Part shown: in pieces, positions 7,586 through 16,355 of the stretch
How positions within the stretch are numbered: position 1 is the stretch's first letter
How the letters are laid out: each line of letters starts with the position of its first letter
Source: Ottowia sp.
GTDB taxonomy: Bacteria; Pseudomonadota; Gammaproteobacteria; Burkholderiales; Burkholderiaceae_C
DNA length: 64,000 bases
NCBI GenBank assembly: GCA_023228705.1
Contig: JALOAS010000002.1
Coordinates: forward strand, 1 to 64,000
Direction: 5' to 3'
Notes under the pieces: model-generated
What the model was told of the DNA's origin: nothing
Databases searched by the model: none
What the model saw: the letters and a program-made list of their open reading frames with translations, nothing else
Made by a program: the position numbers and the translations under genes

Positions 7586-9379
7586 ATGTCCATGCGTTCC
7601 GAATATTGTGGCCAGGTCACCGAGGCAATGAACGGCCGCACGGTCACGCTGTGCGGCTGGGTCCATCGCCGGCGCGACCACGGCGGCGTCATCTTCATTG
7701 ACCTGCGCGACCGCGAGGGCACCGTGCAGGTGGTTTGTGATCCGGACCGCGCCGACACGTTCCAGGCGGCAGAGCAGGTCCGTGGCGAATACTGCCTGCA
7801 GGTCACCGGGCTGGTGCGTCCGCGGCCCGAGGGAACGGTCAACGAGAACCTGCGCAGCGGCCGGGTTGAAGTCCTCTGCCACGACCTCAAGGTGCTCAAC
7901 GCGTCGCTGACGCCGCCGTTCCAGCTCGACGACGACGATATTTCCGAGACCACGCGGCTCACGCACCGCGTCATCGACCTGCGGCGCACGAAAATGCAGG
8001 ACAACCTGCGCCTGCGCTACCGGGTGACCATGGCCGTGCGCCAGTTCCTGGACGCGCATGGCTTCATCGACATCGAGACGCCCATGCTCACGCGCAGCAC
8101 GCCCGAGGGTGCGCGCGACTACCTGGTCCCCAGCCGCATCCACGCCGGCCAGTTCTTTGCGCTGCCGCAGTCGCCGCAGCTGTTCAAGCAGATGCTCATG
8201 GTGGCCGGCTTTGACCGCTACTACCAGATCACCAAGTGCTTCCGCGACGAGGACCTGCGCGCCGACCGCCAGCCCGAGTTCACGCAGATAGATTGCGAGC
8301 TGTCGTTCATGGACGAGCAGGGCATCCGCGCCCTGTTCGAGGACATGCTGCGGCAGGTTTTTGCCGACGTGCTGCAGGTGGAGCTGCCGCCGTTCCCGGT
8401 CATGACGCACGCAGAGGCCATGCGGCGCTTTGGCTCGGACCGGCCGGACCTGCGCGTGAGGATGGAGCTGACCGACGTCACCGACGCCATGGCCGACGTG
8501 GCGTTCCAAGTGTTCAGCGGGCCGGCCAACGACGCCGGCGGTCGCGTGGCCGTGCTGCGCGTGCCCGGCGGCGGCCGTCTCAGCCGCCGCGAAATCGACG
8601 AGTACACTGACTTTGTCAAGATCTATGGCGCGCGCGGGCTGGCCTGGATCAAGGTCAACGATGTGGCGCAGGGACGTGATGGCCTGCAGTCGCCCATCGT
8701 CAAGAATCTGCACGACGCGGCGCTGGACGCCGTGCTGCAGCGCAGCGGTGCGCAGGATGGCGACCTGCTGCTCTTTGGCGCCGACAAGGCGCGCGTGGTC
8801 AACGACGCGCTGGGCGCGCTGCGCAACCGCGTGGGGCTGAGCGCGTTTGGCCGCGAGACCGGCTTGTTCGAGGATCGCTGGGCGCCGCTGTGGGTGGTTG
8901 ACTTCCCCATGTTTGAATGGGACGACGAGACCCGCCGCTGGGCCGCCGTGCACCACCCTTTTACCGCGCCAAAGCAGGAGCACCTGGACCTGCTGGCCAG
9001 CGACCCGGGGCAATGCCTGTCGCGCGCTTACGACGTGGTCCTCAACGGCTGGGAGCTGGGCGGCGGCTCGATCCGCATCCACAACAGCAGCGTGCAGAAG
9101 CAGGTCCTGGAGGCGCTGGGCATGGGCGAGGCCGAGGCCGAGGCCAAGTTTGGCTTTCTGCTGGACGCCCTGCAGTACGGCGCGCCGCCGCACGGCGGCA
9201 TTGCACTCGGGCTGGATCGCCTGGTCGCGATGATGGTCGGCGCCGCGTCGATCCGCGATGTCATCGCCTTTCCCAAGACGCAGCGCGCACAGGACCTGCT
9301 CACGCAGGCGCCGTCCGCAGTGGATGAAAAGCAGCTGCGCGAACTGCACATCCGCCTGCGCAATACGGCGCCGGCCTGA
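7586..9379 (+). CDS. aspS: Aspartyl-tRNA synthetase
   Basis: Class II synthetase charging tRNA-Asp (probably non-discriminating towards tRNA-Asn in this lineage, by inference). 597 residues: an N-terminal OB-fold anticodon-binding domain (GWVHRRRDHGGVIFIDLRD), motif 2 around CFRDEDLRADRQPEFTQID, a GAD insertion domain in the middle, and motif 3 GGIALGLDRLVAMM near the C-terminus. Full bacterial length. No strong Shine-Dalgarno; the ATG at 7586 gives the standard MSMRSEYCG start. Confidence 0.97.
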   Translation: MSMRSEYCGQVTEAMNGRTVTLCGWVHRRRDHGGVIFIDLRDREGTVQVVCDPDRADTFQAAEQVRGEYCLQVTGLVRPRPEGTVNENLRSGRVEVLCHDLKVLNASLTPPFQLDDDDISETTRLTHRVIDLRRTKMQDNLRLRYRVTMAVRQFLDAHGFIDIETPMLTRSTPEGARDYLVPSRIHAGQFFALPQSPQLFKQMLMVAGFDRYYQITKCFRDEDLRADRQPEFTQIDCELSFMDEQGIRALFEDMLRQVFADVLQVELPPFPVMTHAEAMRRFGSDRPDLRVRMELTDVTDAMADVAFQVFSGPANDAGGRVAVLRVPGGGRLSRREIDEYTDFVKIYGARGLAWIKVNDVAQGRDGLQSPIVKNLHDAALDAVLQRSGAQDGDLLLFGADKARVVNDALGALRNRVGLSAFGRETGLFEDRWAPLWVVDFPMFEWDDETRRWAAVHHPFTAPKQEHLDLLASDPGQCLSRAYDVVLNGWELGGGSIRIHNSSVQKQVLEALGMGEAEAEAKFGFLLDALQYGAPPHGGIALGLDRLVAMMVGAASIRDVIAFPKTQRAQDLLTQAPSAVDEKQLRELHIRLRNTAPA

Positions 9380-9539
9380 CCGCCTGACGCCCCCGGAGGT
9401 GGGCATGCGGCAGGGCAGGCGCGTTGCGCAGGCGCAGTCAGGCCTTCCCTGGCTGGCGCGGACGTTGTTTTCTTGCGTTTTGGCGCAATCTGGTGACAAT
9501 GACCGTGATGCCACGTTTTTGTGAACAAGGAGCAACAAG

Positions 9540-9866
9540 ATGACTCACCCTGCCGATGAATCCGAAATAACCGCAGCCAAAGACGAGCTGGTGGCCAGCC
9601 TGCGCCGCGTGGTGGCCGATGCCGAAGAGCTGATGAGCGCCACGTCAGACGAGGCTGGCGACGCGCTGGACGAACTGCGCAAGCGCATGCGCGACAGCCT
9701 GGATGTGGCGCGCGGGCGCGTGCGCGAGGCCGAGGCATCGCTGCGCAGCAACGCGCGCCAGGCGGCCAGCACGGCCGATGACTACGTCCGCGAAAACCCG
9801 TGGTGCGCGCTCTCGGCAGCCGCGGCCGTCGGCGTGGTGCTGGGCGTTCTTGTGGGTCGCCGTTGA
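9540..9866 (+). CDS. DUF883 (ElaB/YqjD-type) membrane-anchored protein
   Basis: A 108-residue protein: an amphipathic, highly charged helix over residues 1-85 followed by RENPWCALSAAAAVGVVLGVLVGRR, the tail-anchor signature of ElaB/YqjD proteins. In E. coli such proteins sit in the inner membrane and bind ribosomes in stationary phase. AAGGAG is seven bases upstream of the ATG. It starts a three-gene set with yqjE-like and yqjK-like genes, the same order as in E. coli. Confidence 0.87.
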   Translation: MTHPADESEITAAKDELVASLRRVVADAEELMSATSDEAGDALDELRKRMRDSLDVARGRVREAEASLRSNARQAASTADDYVRENPWCALSAAAAVGVVLGVLVGRR

Positions 9867-9886
9867 GGCGCCGCCGGCGCGCGGGC

Positions 9887-10261
9887 ATGCTGGATCCGGC
9901 CAACACCACCGCGGCGCGCCTGCGCCGGCTCCTGGCCAATGTGCTGGAGCTGGCGCGGCTGCGCCTGGAGCTGCTTGGCGTGGAGGCACGCCAGGACCTT
10001 GCGCGGCTGGTCGTCATTGCCATGCAGGCCGTCGTGGCGGCCATCCTGCTCGGCTTCGGGCTGGTCTTCCTGGCCCTGCTGGCCACGCTGCTCCTGTGGG
10101 ACACGCACCGCGTGCTGGCGCTGGGCGTGTCCACGGCGGTATTCTGGCTCCTGGGGTTGCTGCTGGTGCTGCGGGTTCGCGAGCAGTTGCGCCAGGGGCT
10201 GCGCCTGTTCAGCAGCACCATTGACGAGCTTCGCCGCGACGAACAGGAGTTCCGCACATGA
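9887..10261 (+). CDS. Phage-holin-superfamily / YqjE-like membrane protein
   Basis: A 124-residue protein with two predicted transmembrane helices (about residues 45-70 and 75-100) and a charged C-terminal tail, matching YqjE (phage holin family 6 / DUF1469). Despite the family name there is no phage context. The start ATG at 9887 is 20 bases after the DUF883 gene, and the end overlaps the next gene by four bases (ATGA). Function unknown; partners in the same membrane system as YqjD are likely. Confidence 0.8.
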   Translation: MLDPANTTAARLRRLLANVLELARLRLELLGVEARQDLARLVVIAMQAVVAAILLGFGLVFLALLATLLLWDTHRVLALGVSTAVFWLLGLLLVLRVREQLRQGLRLFSSTIDELRRDEQEFRT

Positions 10262-10581
10262 GCCCGCGGCCATCGTCGCCAGCCGCGTTGCAGGCGCGCC
10301 GCCGCCTCTTGCTGCAGCGCTCGGACCGCCTGCGCCGGCGCATTGCGTCGGATGCGCCGGTGCTTGCGCCCGGCTTGGGCGCCGTCGACCGGGTCCGTTC
10401 TGTCGTGGGCCTGGTCAAGCGCCATCGTGGCGTCTGGCTGGGCGCCGCGGCGCTGATGGCAGCAGTCGCGGTATCGCGGCCGCGCGCAGCGGGCCGGCTG
10501 GGCCGGGGCGTGCTGACGGCCTGGGAACTGGCGTACGGTGGCCGGGCGCTGCTGCGCCGGGCAGCGCAGGCGCGCCGCTGA
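10258..10581 (+). CDS. YqjK-like small basic protein
   Basis: A 107-residue, strongly arginine-rich protein. The first half is a helical region with a repeated ARRRLLLQRSDRLRRR pattern; a hydrophobic stretch WLGAAALMAAVAV is near residues 60-72. Position and overlap with the YqjE-like gene match yqjK of the E. coli yqjDEK group. Sequence similarity is weak, so the name rests mainly on context. Confidence 0.65.
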   Translation: MSPRPSSPAALQARRRLLLQRSDRLRRRIASDAPVLAPGLGAVDRVRSVVGLVKRHRGVWLGAAALMAAVAVSRPRAAGRLGRGVLTAWELAYGGRALLRRAAQARR

Positions 10582-10624
10582 CGGCGCGGCGGCAGCAGCC
10601 GGGCCAAGGCGCGGAAGAGTGAGC

Positions 10625-11101
10625 ATGTCCGAAAAGCGGCAATACAAGATACCCGAGTCGGTGCTGGTGCTCATCCACACCCGGGCGCTGGACGTGCTGC
10701 TGCTGCGTCGTGCCAGAATGGGGACCACCTGCTGGCAGTCGGTCACCGGGAGCCGCAAGACGCGCGACGAGCCGCTGCGGCAGACGGCGATCCGCGAGGT
10801 TCGCGAGGAAACAGGCATGGACGCCACGGCGCCCGGCGCCTGCCTCAGCGACTGGCACATGACGAACACTTTCGAGATCGCCCGCGAATGGGGCGGGCAT
10901 TTTGCACCTGGAACCACGCACAACGAGGAACACGTCTTTGGTCTGTGCGTGCCGGCTGCAACGCCGGTGCGGCTGAACGCTGACGAACATCTGGAATGGG
11001 CCTGGCTGCCCTGGCAGGAAGCGGCCGAGCGCTGCTGGTCCTGGACCAACGCACAGGCGTGCCGCGAGTTGCCGGCCCGGGCATGTGGAGCAGTAACGTG
11101 A
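10625..11101 (+). CDS. nudB: Dihydroneopterin triphosphate diphosphatase
   Basis: NudB removes pyrophosphate from dihydroneopterin triphosphate, the step after GTP cyclohydrolase in folate synthesis. The 158-residue protein begins KIPESVLVLIHT and has a Nudix box with G-S-R-K-T then REVREETGMD (residues about 42-64), as in E. coli NudB. folE lies 0.9 kb downstream. The final TGA overlaps a GTG start of the next gene (GTGA). Confidence 0.92.
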   Translation: MSEKRQYKIPESVLVLIHTRALDVLLLRRARMGTTCWQSVTGSRKTRDEPLRQTAIREVREETGMDATAPGACLSDWHMTNTFEIAREWGGHFAPGTTHNEEHVFGLCVPAATPVRLNADEHLEWAWLPWQEAAERCWSWTNAQACRELPARACGAVT

Positions 11102-11913
11102 GTTTGGAACTGGATTTGACCCCCGCTGCGCAGCGCGCGCCGCTGCGCGTGGCCACCTACAACATCCACAAGGGCGTGCAGGGCATGGGCCCGGCGCGAC
11201 GGCTGGAGATCTACAACCTGGCGCGTGCCGTGCAGTCGCTGGATGCCGACATCATCTGCCTGCAGGAAGTGCATGGCGTGAACCGGCGCGAGGCGCGGCG
11301 CTTTCGCCTCTGGCCCGATGCGCCGCAGGCGGACCTGCTCGCTCCCGAAGGCTACCAGTCCGCGTACGTCACCAACGCCATCACGCGGCATGGCGAGCAT
11401 GGCAATGCCTTGCTGTCGCGCTGGCCCATCATCAGCCGCCAGCATGAAGACATGTCCGATCACCGCTTTGAGCAGCGGGGGCTGCTGCACGTGCAGTTGC
11501 GGCGGCCGGACCAGATCCTGCATGTCGTTGTCGTGCATTTCGGACTGATTCCGGCCAGCCGCGTGCGCCAGGCCGAGCAGCTCAAGCGGTACATCGCACG
11601 CGAGATCCCGCCCGAGGCGCCACTGGTCGTGGCCGGTGATTTCAACGACTGGGGCATGCGCATCCGCCGGCTGCTTTGCGTCGACGACCTGCGTGCCTTT
11701 GAAGGCGCGCGCACGCTGACGTACCCAGCGCGGTTCCCGGTGACGCAACTGGATCACATCTATGCGCGCGGCCTGGAGCCGCTGCAACTGTACACGCCGC
11801 AGGGCCGCATGTGGCGCCGCATCTCGGACCACCTGCCGCTGATCGCCGATTTTGACTTCAACCAGCCATCGCCGCACATCCTGACCGCGGGCGACTCCAT
11901 GGTGGTGGCGTGA
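11098..11913 (+). CDS. Endonuclease/exonuclease/phosphatase (EEP) family protein
   Basis: A 271-residue metal-dependent phosphoesterase fold: ATYNIHKG (N-terminal Asn site), CLQEVHG (metal Glu), AGDFNDWG (catalytic Asp/Asn) and ISDHLPL (terminal Asp-His). Substrates in this superfamily range from nucleic acids to phospholipids; the target here cannot be told. The GTG at 11098 is chosen because GGAG lies seven bases upstream and it overlaps the nudB stop; an ATG at 11083 would add five residues. In many Burkholderiales the nudB neighbour is this same EEP gene. Confidence 0.88.
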   Translation: MSLELDLTPAAQRAPLRVATYNIHKGVQGMGPARRLEIYNLARAVQSLDADIICLQEVHGVNRREARRFRLWPDAPQADLLAPEGYQSAYVTNAITRHGEHGNALLSRWPIISRQHEDMSDHRFEQRGLLHVQLRRPDQILHVVVVHFGLIPASRVRQAEQLKRYIAREIPPEAPLVVAGDFNDWGMRIRRLLCVDDLRAFEGARTLTYPARFPVTQLDHIYARGLEPLQLYTPQGRMWRRISDHLPLIADFDFNQPSPHILTAGDSMVVA

Positions 11914-12034
11914 CGCTTGCGCCAGTTTGCCAGCGACCCGGCAGCGCGGCCGCAACCGCCAGGCCTGGCACAACGCCGTTTCCTGTTCCCGGCGCGGACC
12001 AGGGTCGGCGCATCGCTGTTACGATCGAATCCCC

Positions 12035-12766
12035 ATGACCCAATCAAAACCCACGACCATCATTGCCGCCACCGCCTCCCAAGCGGCAACCGAGGCGGTA
12101 TCGGCGCGGATACGCAGGCGCGTGGAAGCGGCCGGGCAGCGCTTCAGCGCCAATGACAACATCGCCGAGTTCATCGAGCCGGGCGAGCTGGATGCGCTGC
12201 TCGAGGAAGTGACCGGCAAGATGCAGCACGTGCTCGACAGCCTGGTCATAGACACCGAGCAGGACCACAACACGGCGCAAACGGCGCACCGAATCGCCAG
12301 GATGTACCTCAAGGAGGTCTTCGAGGGCCGCTACAAGGCCGCGCCGCCCATCACCGAGTTTCCCAACGCCGAGCAGCTGAACGAGCTGATGATCGTCGGG
12401 CCGATCACGGTGCGGTCCGCGTGCAGCCATCATTTCTGCCCCATCATGGGCAACCTGTGGGTGGGCGTCATGCCCAACGAGCACACCAACGTGATCGGGC
12501 TTTCCAAGTACGAGCGCCTGGCGCGCTGGATCATGAGCCGGCCGCAAATACAGGAAGAAGCCATCGTGCAGCTGGCCGACCTGATCCAGCACAAGACCAA
12601 GCCCGACGGGCTGGCGCTGATCATGAAGTCCACGCACTTTTGCATGAGCTGGCGCGGCGTCAAGGACAAGGACAGCAAGATGATCAATTCGGTCATGCGC
12701 GGCGTTTTTCTCAAGGACGCGACGCTGCGCCGCGAGTTTCTCGCGCTGCTTCCCAGGGAGTACTGA
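12035..12766 (+). CDS. folE: GTP cyclohydrolase I
   Basis: FolE converts GTP to 7,8-dihydroneopterin triphosphate. The 243-residue protein has the zinc/active-site motif SACSHHFCPIMG near residues 128-139 (His and Cys ligands), LSKYERLARWIM, QIQEE, and the second zinc cysteine in HFCMSWRGV. The N-terminus carries about 30 extra residues rich in Ala/Thr. Immediately followed by the BLUF-like gene with a one-base gap, so the two are probably co-transcribed. Confidence 0.94.
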   Translation: MTQSKPTTIIAATASQAATEAVSARIRRRVEAAGQRFSANDNIAEFIEPGELDALLEEVTGKMQHVLDSLVIDTEQDHNTAQTAHRIARMYLKEVFEGRYKAAPPITEFPNAEQLNELMIVGPITVRSACSHHFCPIMGNLWVGVMPNEHTNVIGLSKYERLARWIMSRPQIQEEAIVQLADLIQHKTKPDGLALIMKSTHFCMSWRGVKDKDSKMINSVMRGVFLKDATLRREFLALLPREY

Positions 12767-12767
12767 G

Positions 12768-13190
12768 ATGCTGGTACGCCTTCTCTACGCAAGCCGCACC
12801 GTCGACGCGCCCGAGCGGACGGTGGCGCAGATCCTGGCTGCCGCCCGTGACAAGAACCTGCGCCGCGGCGTCACCGGCGTGCTGGTCTGCGGCGGGCCCG
12901 CGTTCCTGCACGTGCTCGAGGGCAACCGCCGCGCCGTGAGCGACCTGTACGGCCAGATCCAGCGCGACCCGCGCCACACCGAGGTCGAGCTGCTGTCGCT
13001 GCAGGACATAGGCGAGCGCCGCTTTGGCGCCTGGGCACTGGGCGTGGTCAATGTGGCGCAGGTCAACCCCAGCGTCCTGCTCAAGTACTCCGAGGTGCCC
13101 GAGCTCGACCCGTATTCGGTGCCTGGCGCCACGTCGCTGGCGCTGATCGAGGACCTGGTCGCCACGGCCGCGATCACCTGCCACGCCTAG
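12768..13190 (+). CDS. BLUF-domain-like protein with His in place of the photocycle Gln
   Basis: A 140-residue single-domain protein of the BLUF (blue light using FAD) family. Conserved residues are Tyr7 (in LLYAS), Asn30 (DKNLRRGVTG) and the late Trp in RRFGAWALG. The segment that normally reads F-x-Q-x-L-E-G is F-L-H-V-L-E-G, so His48 replaces the glutamine that flips in the photocycle. The codon is CAC. It may bind FAD yet be photochemically altered or silent; this is inference. Its TAG stop shares the palindrome CTAG with the stop of the convergent SulP gene. Confidence 0.85.
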   Translation: MLVRLLYASRTVDAPERTVAQILAAARDKNLRRGVTGVLVCGGPAFLHVLEGNRRAVSDLYGQIQRDPRHTEVELLSLQDIGERRFGAWALGVVNVAQVNPSVLLKYSEVPELDPYSVPGATSLALIEDLVATAAITCHA

Positions 13191-14914
13191 GCGCGGGGCA
13201 GCGTCTGCCCGGTGCAGGCGTCCGCCTGCGCCTGCTGCTCCCGCTCCCATTCCTGCTCGCGCTCTTGCAGCGCGCACAGCGCGTCGCGCTCGGTGCGGCA
13301 AACCTGCAGCAGCGGGTGCTCAGCCAATCCACCGGCTGCCGAAAGCGCACGCTCGGCCGGCAACTTGAGGCCGCAGATGAACAGCGCCACGCCGCGCACC
13401 AGGAGCTGGCTGCGGATGCGGCCAAAGACTTCGGCGCCGGTGGCGTCCACGCGGTTGATCGGATGGGCAAGCAGGCAGACGCTGCGCGTATCGGGATGCG
13501 CGTCCAGGTACTCGACCACGTAGCGCTCGAATGCGGTCGCGCTGGCAAAGTCCAGCTCGGCGTCCATGCGCATCACCAGCGTACGCGGCAGCAGCGGATC
13601 CAGGCGCCAGCGATACCGGTCGCGCAGCGTGCCGTCGGCGTGGCGTCCGACTTCGACGATGCGCGGGTGCAGCCGCTGGTACAGGAAATAGGACAACGCC
13701 ATCAGCACGCCGGCCAGCACGCCCCAGTACAGCGCAGGCGCCGTGACGATGGTGATTCCGAACGTCAGCACGGCGATCACGGATTCCACGCGCGAGATCT
13801 TCCAGACCCGGATGAAAGCGCGCGGCTTGATCAGGTTGATGACCGCTGCAATGACAATGGCTGCCAGCACGGCCTGCGGCACGTGGTGCAGCAGCGGCGT
13901 GAGCAGCAGCAGGGCCAGCAGCACCATGACGACCGAAAAAATGGTGGCCCAGCCGGTTTGCGCGCCAGCGTACAGGTTCAGTGCCGAGCGGGAAAACGAT
14001 GAGCTGGTGGCAAAGGCGCCGGTCAGCCCCGCGGCCACCTTGGCCAGCCCCTGGCCGATGAGATCCTGGTCCTGGTCCCAGCGCTCACCCTTGCCCTGGC
14101 TGTCGATCTTGGCGCTGGCCGCGGTCTCCAGGAAGCTGATCAGGGTGATTGCCAGCACGGGCAGCGTGAGCTGCCCCAGCGTCTGCAGCCCGGGCCAGGT
14201 CGGCCAGTACAACGCGGGCAGGCCCCGCGGCAGGTGGCCGACCACCTTGCCACCGCGGGCTTCAAAGCCAAGCAGCCAGGACGCGGCGGCCGCCGCGACC
14301 AGGATGACGATGACCGCCGGGAACGCGGGCCGCCACCGCCGCGCAAGCCGCAGCAGCGCCAGCGATGCCAGCCCGAAGACCAGCGCGCCCCAGTGCGGCA
14401 ACGGCACCGTGGCCAGCGTGGCCCAGCCGCCTGGCAGGCCCAGCAGCGCTGGCAGCTGCGAGGCGATGATGAGGATGGCAGCGGCCTGCGTGAACGCCAT
14501 CAGCACGGGCGCGTTGACCAGGTTGAGCATCCAGCCAAAGCGGACCGCGCCCAGCACGACCTGCAGCAGCCCCGACAGCAGCGCAAGCCAGACGGCCAGC
14601 GAGATCCAGTCCGCGCTGCCCGCCGTGGCCAGCGGGATGAGCGCGGCACCGGTGAGCAGGCTGGTCAGCGCCGTCGGCCCGACGGACAACCGGGCGGACG
14701 CGGAAAACAGCACCGCCACCAGTGCGGGAAGCAGCGAGGCATAGATGCCGGTGATCAGCGGCATGCCAGCGAGCTGTGCGTACGCCACGCCCTGCGGGAT
14801 CACCATCATGCCGACCGTGATCCCGGCCGACGCCTCGTTGCGCAGCAGCGCCAGCGTCGGCCGCGGCCAGCCCAGACAGGGCAGCCATTTGACGAGTCGG
14901 TGCGAAACGTGCAT
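13187..14914 (-). CDS. SulP/SLC26-family anion transporter with STAS domain
   Basis: A 575-residue inner-membrane transporter. Residues about 20-430 are hydrophobic (10-14 helices) and include the SulP signature IPQGVAYAQLAGMPLITGIYAS near the N-terminus and the later SSFSRSALN. Residues about 440-555 form a cytoplasmic STAS domain (VMRMDAELDFASATAFERYV, then VDATGAEVF). Members carry sulfate, bicarbonate or dicarboxylates; the substrate cannot be assigned. The gene converges on the BLUF gene with overlapping stop codons. Confidence 0.9.
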   Translation of the reverse strand: MHVSHRLVKWLPCLGWPRPTLALLRNEASAGITVGMMVIPQGVAYAQLAGMPLITGIYASLLPALVAVLFSASARLSVGPTALTSLLTGAALIPLATAGSADWISLAVWLALLSGLLQVVLGAVRFGWMLNLVNAPVLMAFTQAAAILIIASQLPALLGLPGGWATLATVPLPHWGALVFGLASLALLRLARRWRPAFPAVIVILVAAAAASWLLGFEARGGKVVGHLPRGLPALYWPTWPGLQTLGQLTLPVLAITLISFLETAASAKIDSQGKGERWDQDQDLIGQGLAKVAAGLTGAFATSSSFSRSALNLYAGAQTGWATIFSVVMVLLALLLLTPLLHHVPQAVLAAIVIAAVINLIKPRAFIRVWKISRVESVIAVLTFGITIVTAPALYWGVLAGVLMALSYFLYQRLHPRIVEVGRHADGTLRDRYRWRLDPLLPRTLVMRMDAELDFASATAFERYVVEYLDAHPDTRSVCLLAHPINRVDATGAEVFGRIRSQLLVRGVALFICGLKLPAERALSAAGGLAEHPLLQVCRTERDALCALQEREQEWEREQQAQADACTGQTLPRA

Positions 14915-15173
14915 AAACCTAGATCCAGCAGTCGAACGCTGCTGAGTGTGAATATCTTATTGTGATCAAAGGGAAAGCCAAGTTTGCACGAGCACACCAT
15001 TTTGGTGGCCACGCTATGCGCCCGATCGCACAGCGCTGGACGCGTCATGCTGCGTTGCTCCGCCTTGCAGACAGTAGTCTGCCGCGTTGTCGCGTCTTGC
15101 CTGGCACACCCATCGCTGCACGCTCAGGCGCATCCTACTGCGGAATCTAGGCTGAATCTAGGATAGGTCTGCT
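14915..15173. other. Intergenic region upstream of sulP and the thiM reading frame
   Basis: About 260 bases separating two divergent units. No gene, tRNA or convincing riboswitch is seen. A short direct repeat GAATCTAGG occurs twice near 15140-15160. A TPP riboswitch, which could be expected before thiM, was looked for and not recognised. Confidence 0.4.
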
Positions 15174-15308
15174 ATGTTAACCAGCCCGGTTCAAGCGGGC
15201 GAAGAGGCTGCCGGCGGGAGCGGAGCAGGCCGTTTGGGGCCGGTGGCACGCGCTGCTGGCCGACGCCATGGCTGTCGTTCGTGGACTCGATCTGCGGGCC
15301 TGCGGGGC

Positions 15309-15488
15309 TTGGGCCTGGTGCTCATGCTGCTGCCCGGGCTGGCTGCGGCGCAGGCGTTCCGCTGCGCCGATTCAGCCGCCGGAGCGGTCCTGTACACGGA
15401 CCAGCCCTGCGCGCAAGGCGTGCTGGTCGTTCCCGAGCGCAGCGCCGAGCAGGCGCGCCTGGACGCCAGCAGTAGAATCAGCGGTGTC
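15309..15488 (+). pseudogene. Secretory, DUF4124-like fragment in frame with thiM
   Basis: The thiM frame stays open upstream to 15174. In it, residues encoded from about 15309 read as a hydrophobic signal (LGLVLMLLPGLAAAQA) followed by FRCADSAAGAVLYTDQPC, which resembles the short Cys-containing DUF4124 domain of secreted proteins (pattern Y-x-C-x-D-x-x-G-x-x-x-Y-S/T-D-x-P-C). There is no stop before thiM. A cytoplasmic kinase with a signal peptide would make no sense, so this is probably a gene remnant that lost its end, or a small gene whose frame happens to run into thiM. Confidence 0.5.
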
Positions 15489-16355
15489 ATGACACCGGCT
15501 GGTTTGTCCATCCTGCACGAGCGCCTGCAGCAGGCTGCGCCGCTGGTGCAAGTCATCACGAACACGGTGGTGCAGCAATTCAGCGCCAATGTGCTGCTGG
15601 CCATCGGCGCGGCGCCGGCCATGTTTGACCACGACGCGGACGCCGCGCAGTTTGCCGCAGTGGCCGACGCGATGCTGGTCAATTTCGGCACGGCAACCAA
15701 CCAGCAGTTGCTCGCGGCCGATGCGGTCGCTGCGGTGGCCGGTGACATCGGCAAGCCCTGGGTGCTTGACCCGGTCAGCATAGGCGCGGGCGACGTTCGC
15801 ACGGCCCGGATCCGGCAGATGGTGGCAGCGCGGCCAACCGTGATTCGCGGCAACGCGTCGGAAATCCTCATGCTGGCCGGCCGCAGTGCCGGCGCGCGTG
15901 GTGTTGATGCCGTCGACGAGGTCGGCTCCGCGCTGCCGGCGGCCTGTGAGCTGGCGCGCACCAGCGGCAGCATCGTTGCCGTCTCGGGCGTGTACGACGC
16001 CATCGTCGCGGTCCGCGGCGAGAGCGTCCGCATTGCGCGCATCGAGGGCGGCCACGCGCTGATGCAGCGCGTCGTCGGCACCGGCTGCTCGCTGGGCGCC
16101 GCAGTGGCTGCGTACCTGGGCGCCCAGCGCAGCGTTGGCGACCCGAACGCTGCGCCGGATTTTGACGCTGTTGTCGCGGCGCATGCGCATTTTGCGCTGG
16201 CGGGCGGGCTTGCCGCCGGCAGCGCTTCGCGCCCGGGCAGCTACGCCACCGCATTTCTCGATGCGCTGTTCGAGCTGTCCGCCGCCGACATGGCCGGCGC
16301 TCAGGTGCGCGTCGAAGCGCTGGCGCTGGCCGACGTAAAAGCCGCTTTTTCATGA
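15489..16355 (+). CDS. thiM: Hydroxyethylthiazole kinase
   Basis: ThiM phosphorylates 4-methyl-5-hydroxyethylthiazole for thiamine salvage. The 288-residue protein contains VQVITNTVVQQFSANVLLAIGA, LDPVSIGAG, RGNASEI and the active-site GTGCSLGAAVAAYLG. The ATG at 15489 gives the standard N-terminus; TAGAAT lies 10 bases before it and may be a promoter -10 for a very short leader. An upstream in-frame extension encodes a secreted-type domain (see separate entry). The stop overlaps thiE by four bases. Confidence 0.93.
   Translation: MTPAGLSILHERLQQAAPLVQVITNTVVQQFSANVLLAIGAAPAMFDHDADAAQFAAVADAMLVNFGTATNQQLLAADAVAAVAGDIGKPWVLDPVSIGAGDVRTARIRQMVAARPTVIRGNASEILMLAGRSAGARGVDAVDEVGSALPAACELARTSGSIVAVSGVYDAIVAVRGESVRIARIEGGHALMQRVVGTGCSLGAAVAAYLGAQRSVGDPNAAPDFDAVVAAHAHFALAGGLAAGSASRPGSYATAFLDALFELSAADMAGAQVRVEALALADVKAAFS

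Noticed and set aside
9887..10261. Prophage holin
   Set aside because: The gene is the chromosomal YqjE type in a yqjDEK-like group with no phage genes nearby.
9028..11973. A 981-codon open frame on the minus strand across aspS to the EEP gene
   Set aside because: It runs antisense through six well-supported genes and has low-complexity Arg/Ala/Pro composition.
14915..15488. TPP riboswitch upstream of thiM
   Set aside because: No recognisable thi-box core (CTGAGA with matching GC stems) was found by eye; covariance search would be decisive.
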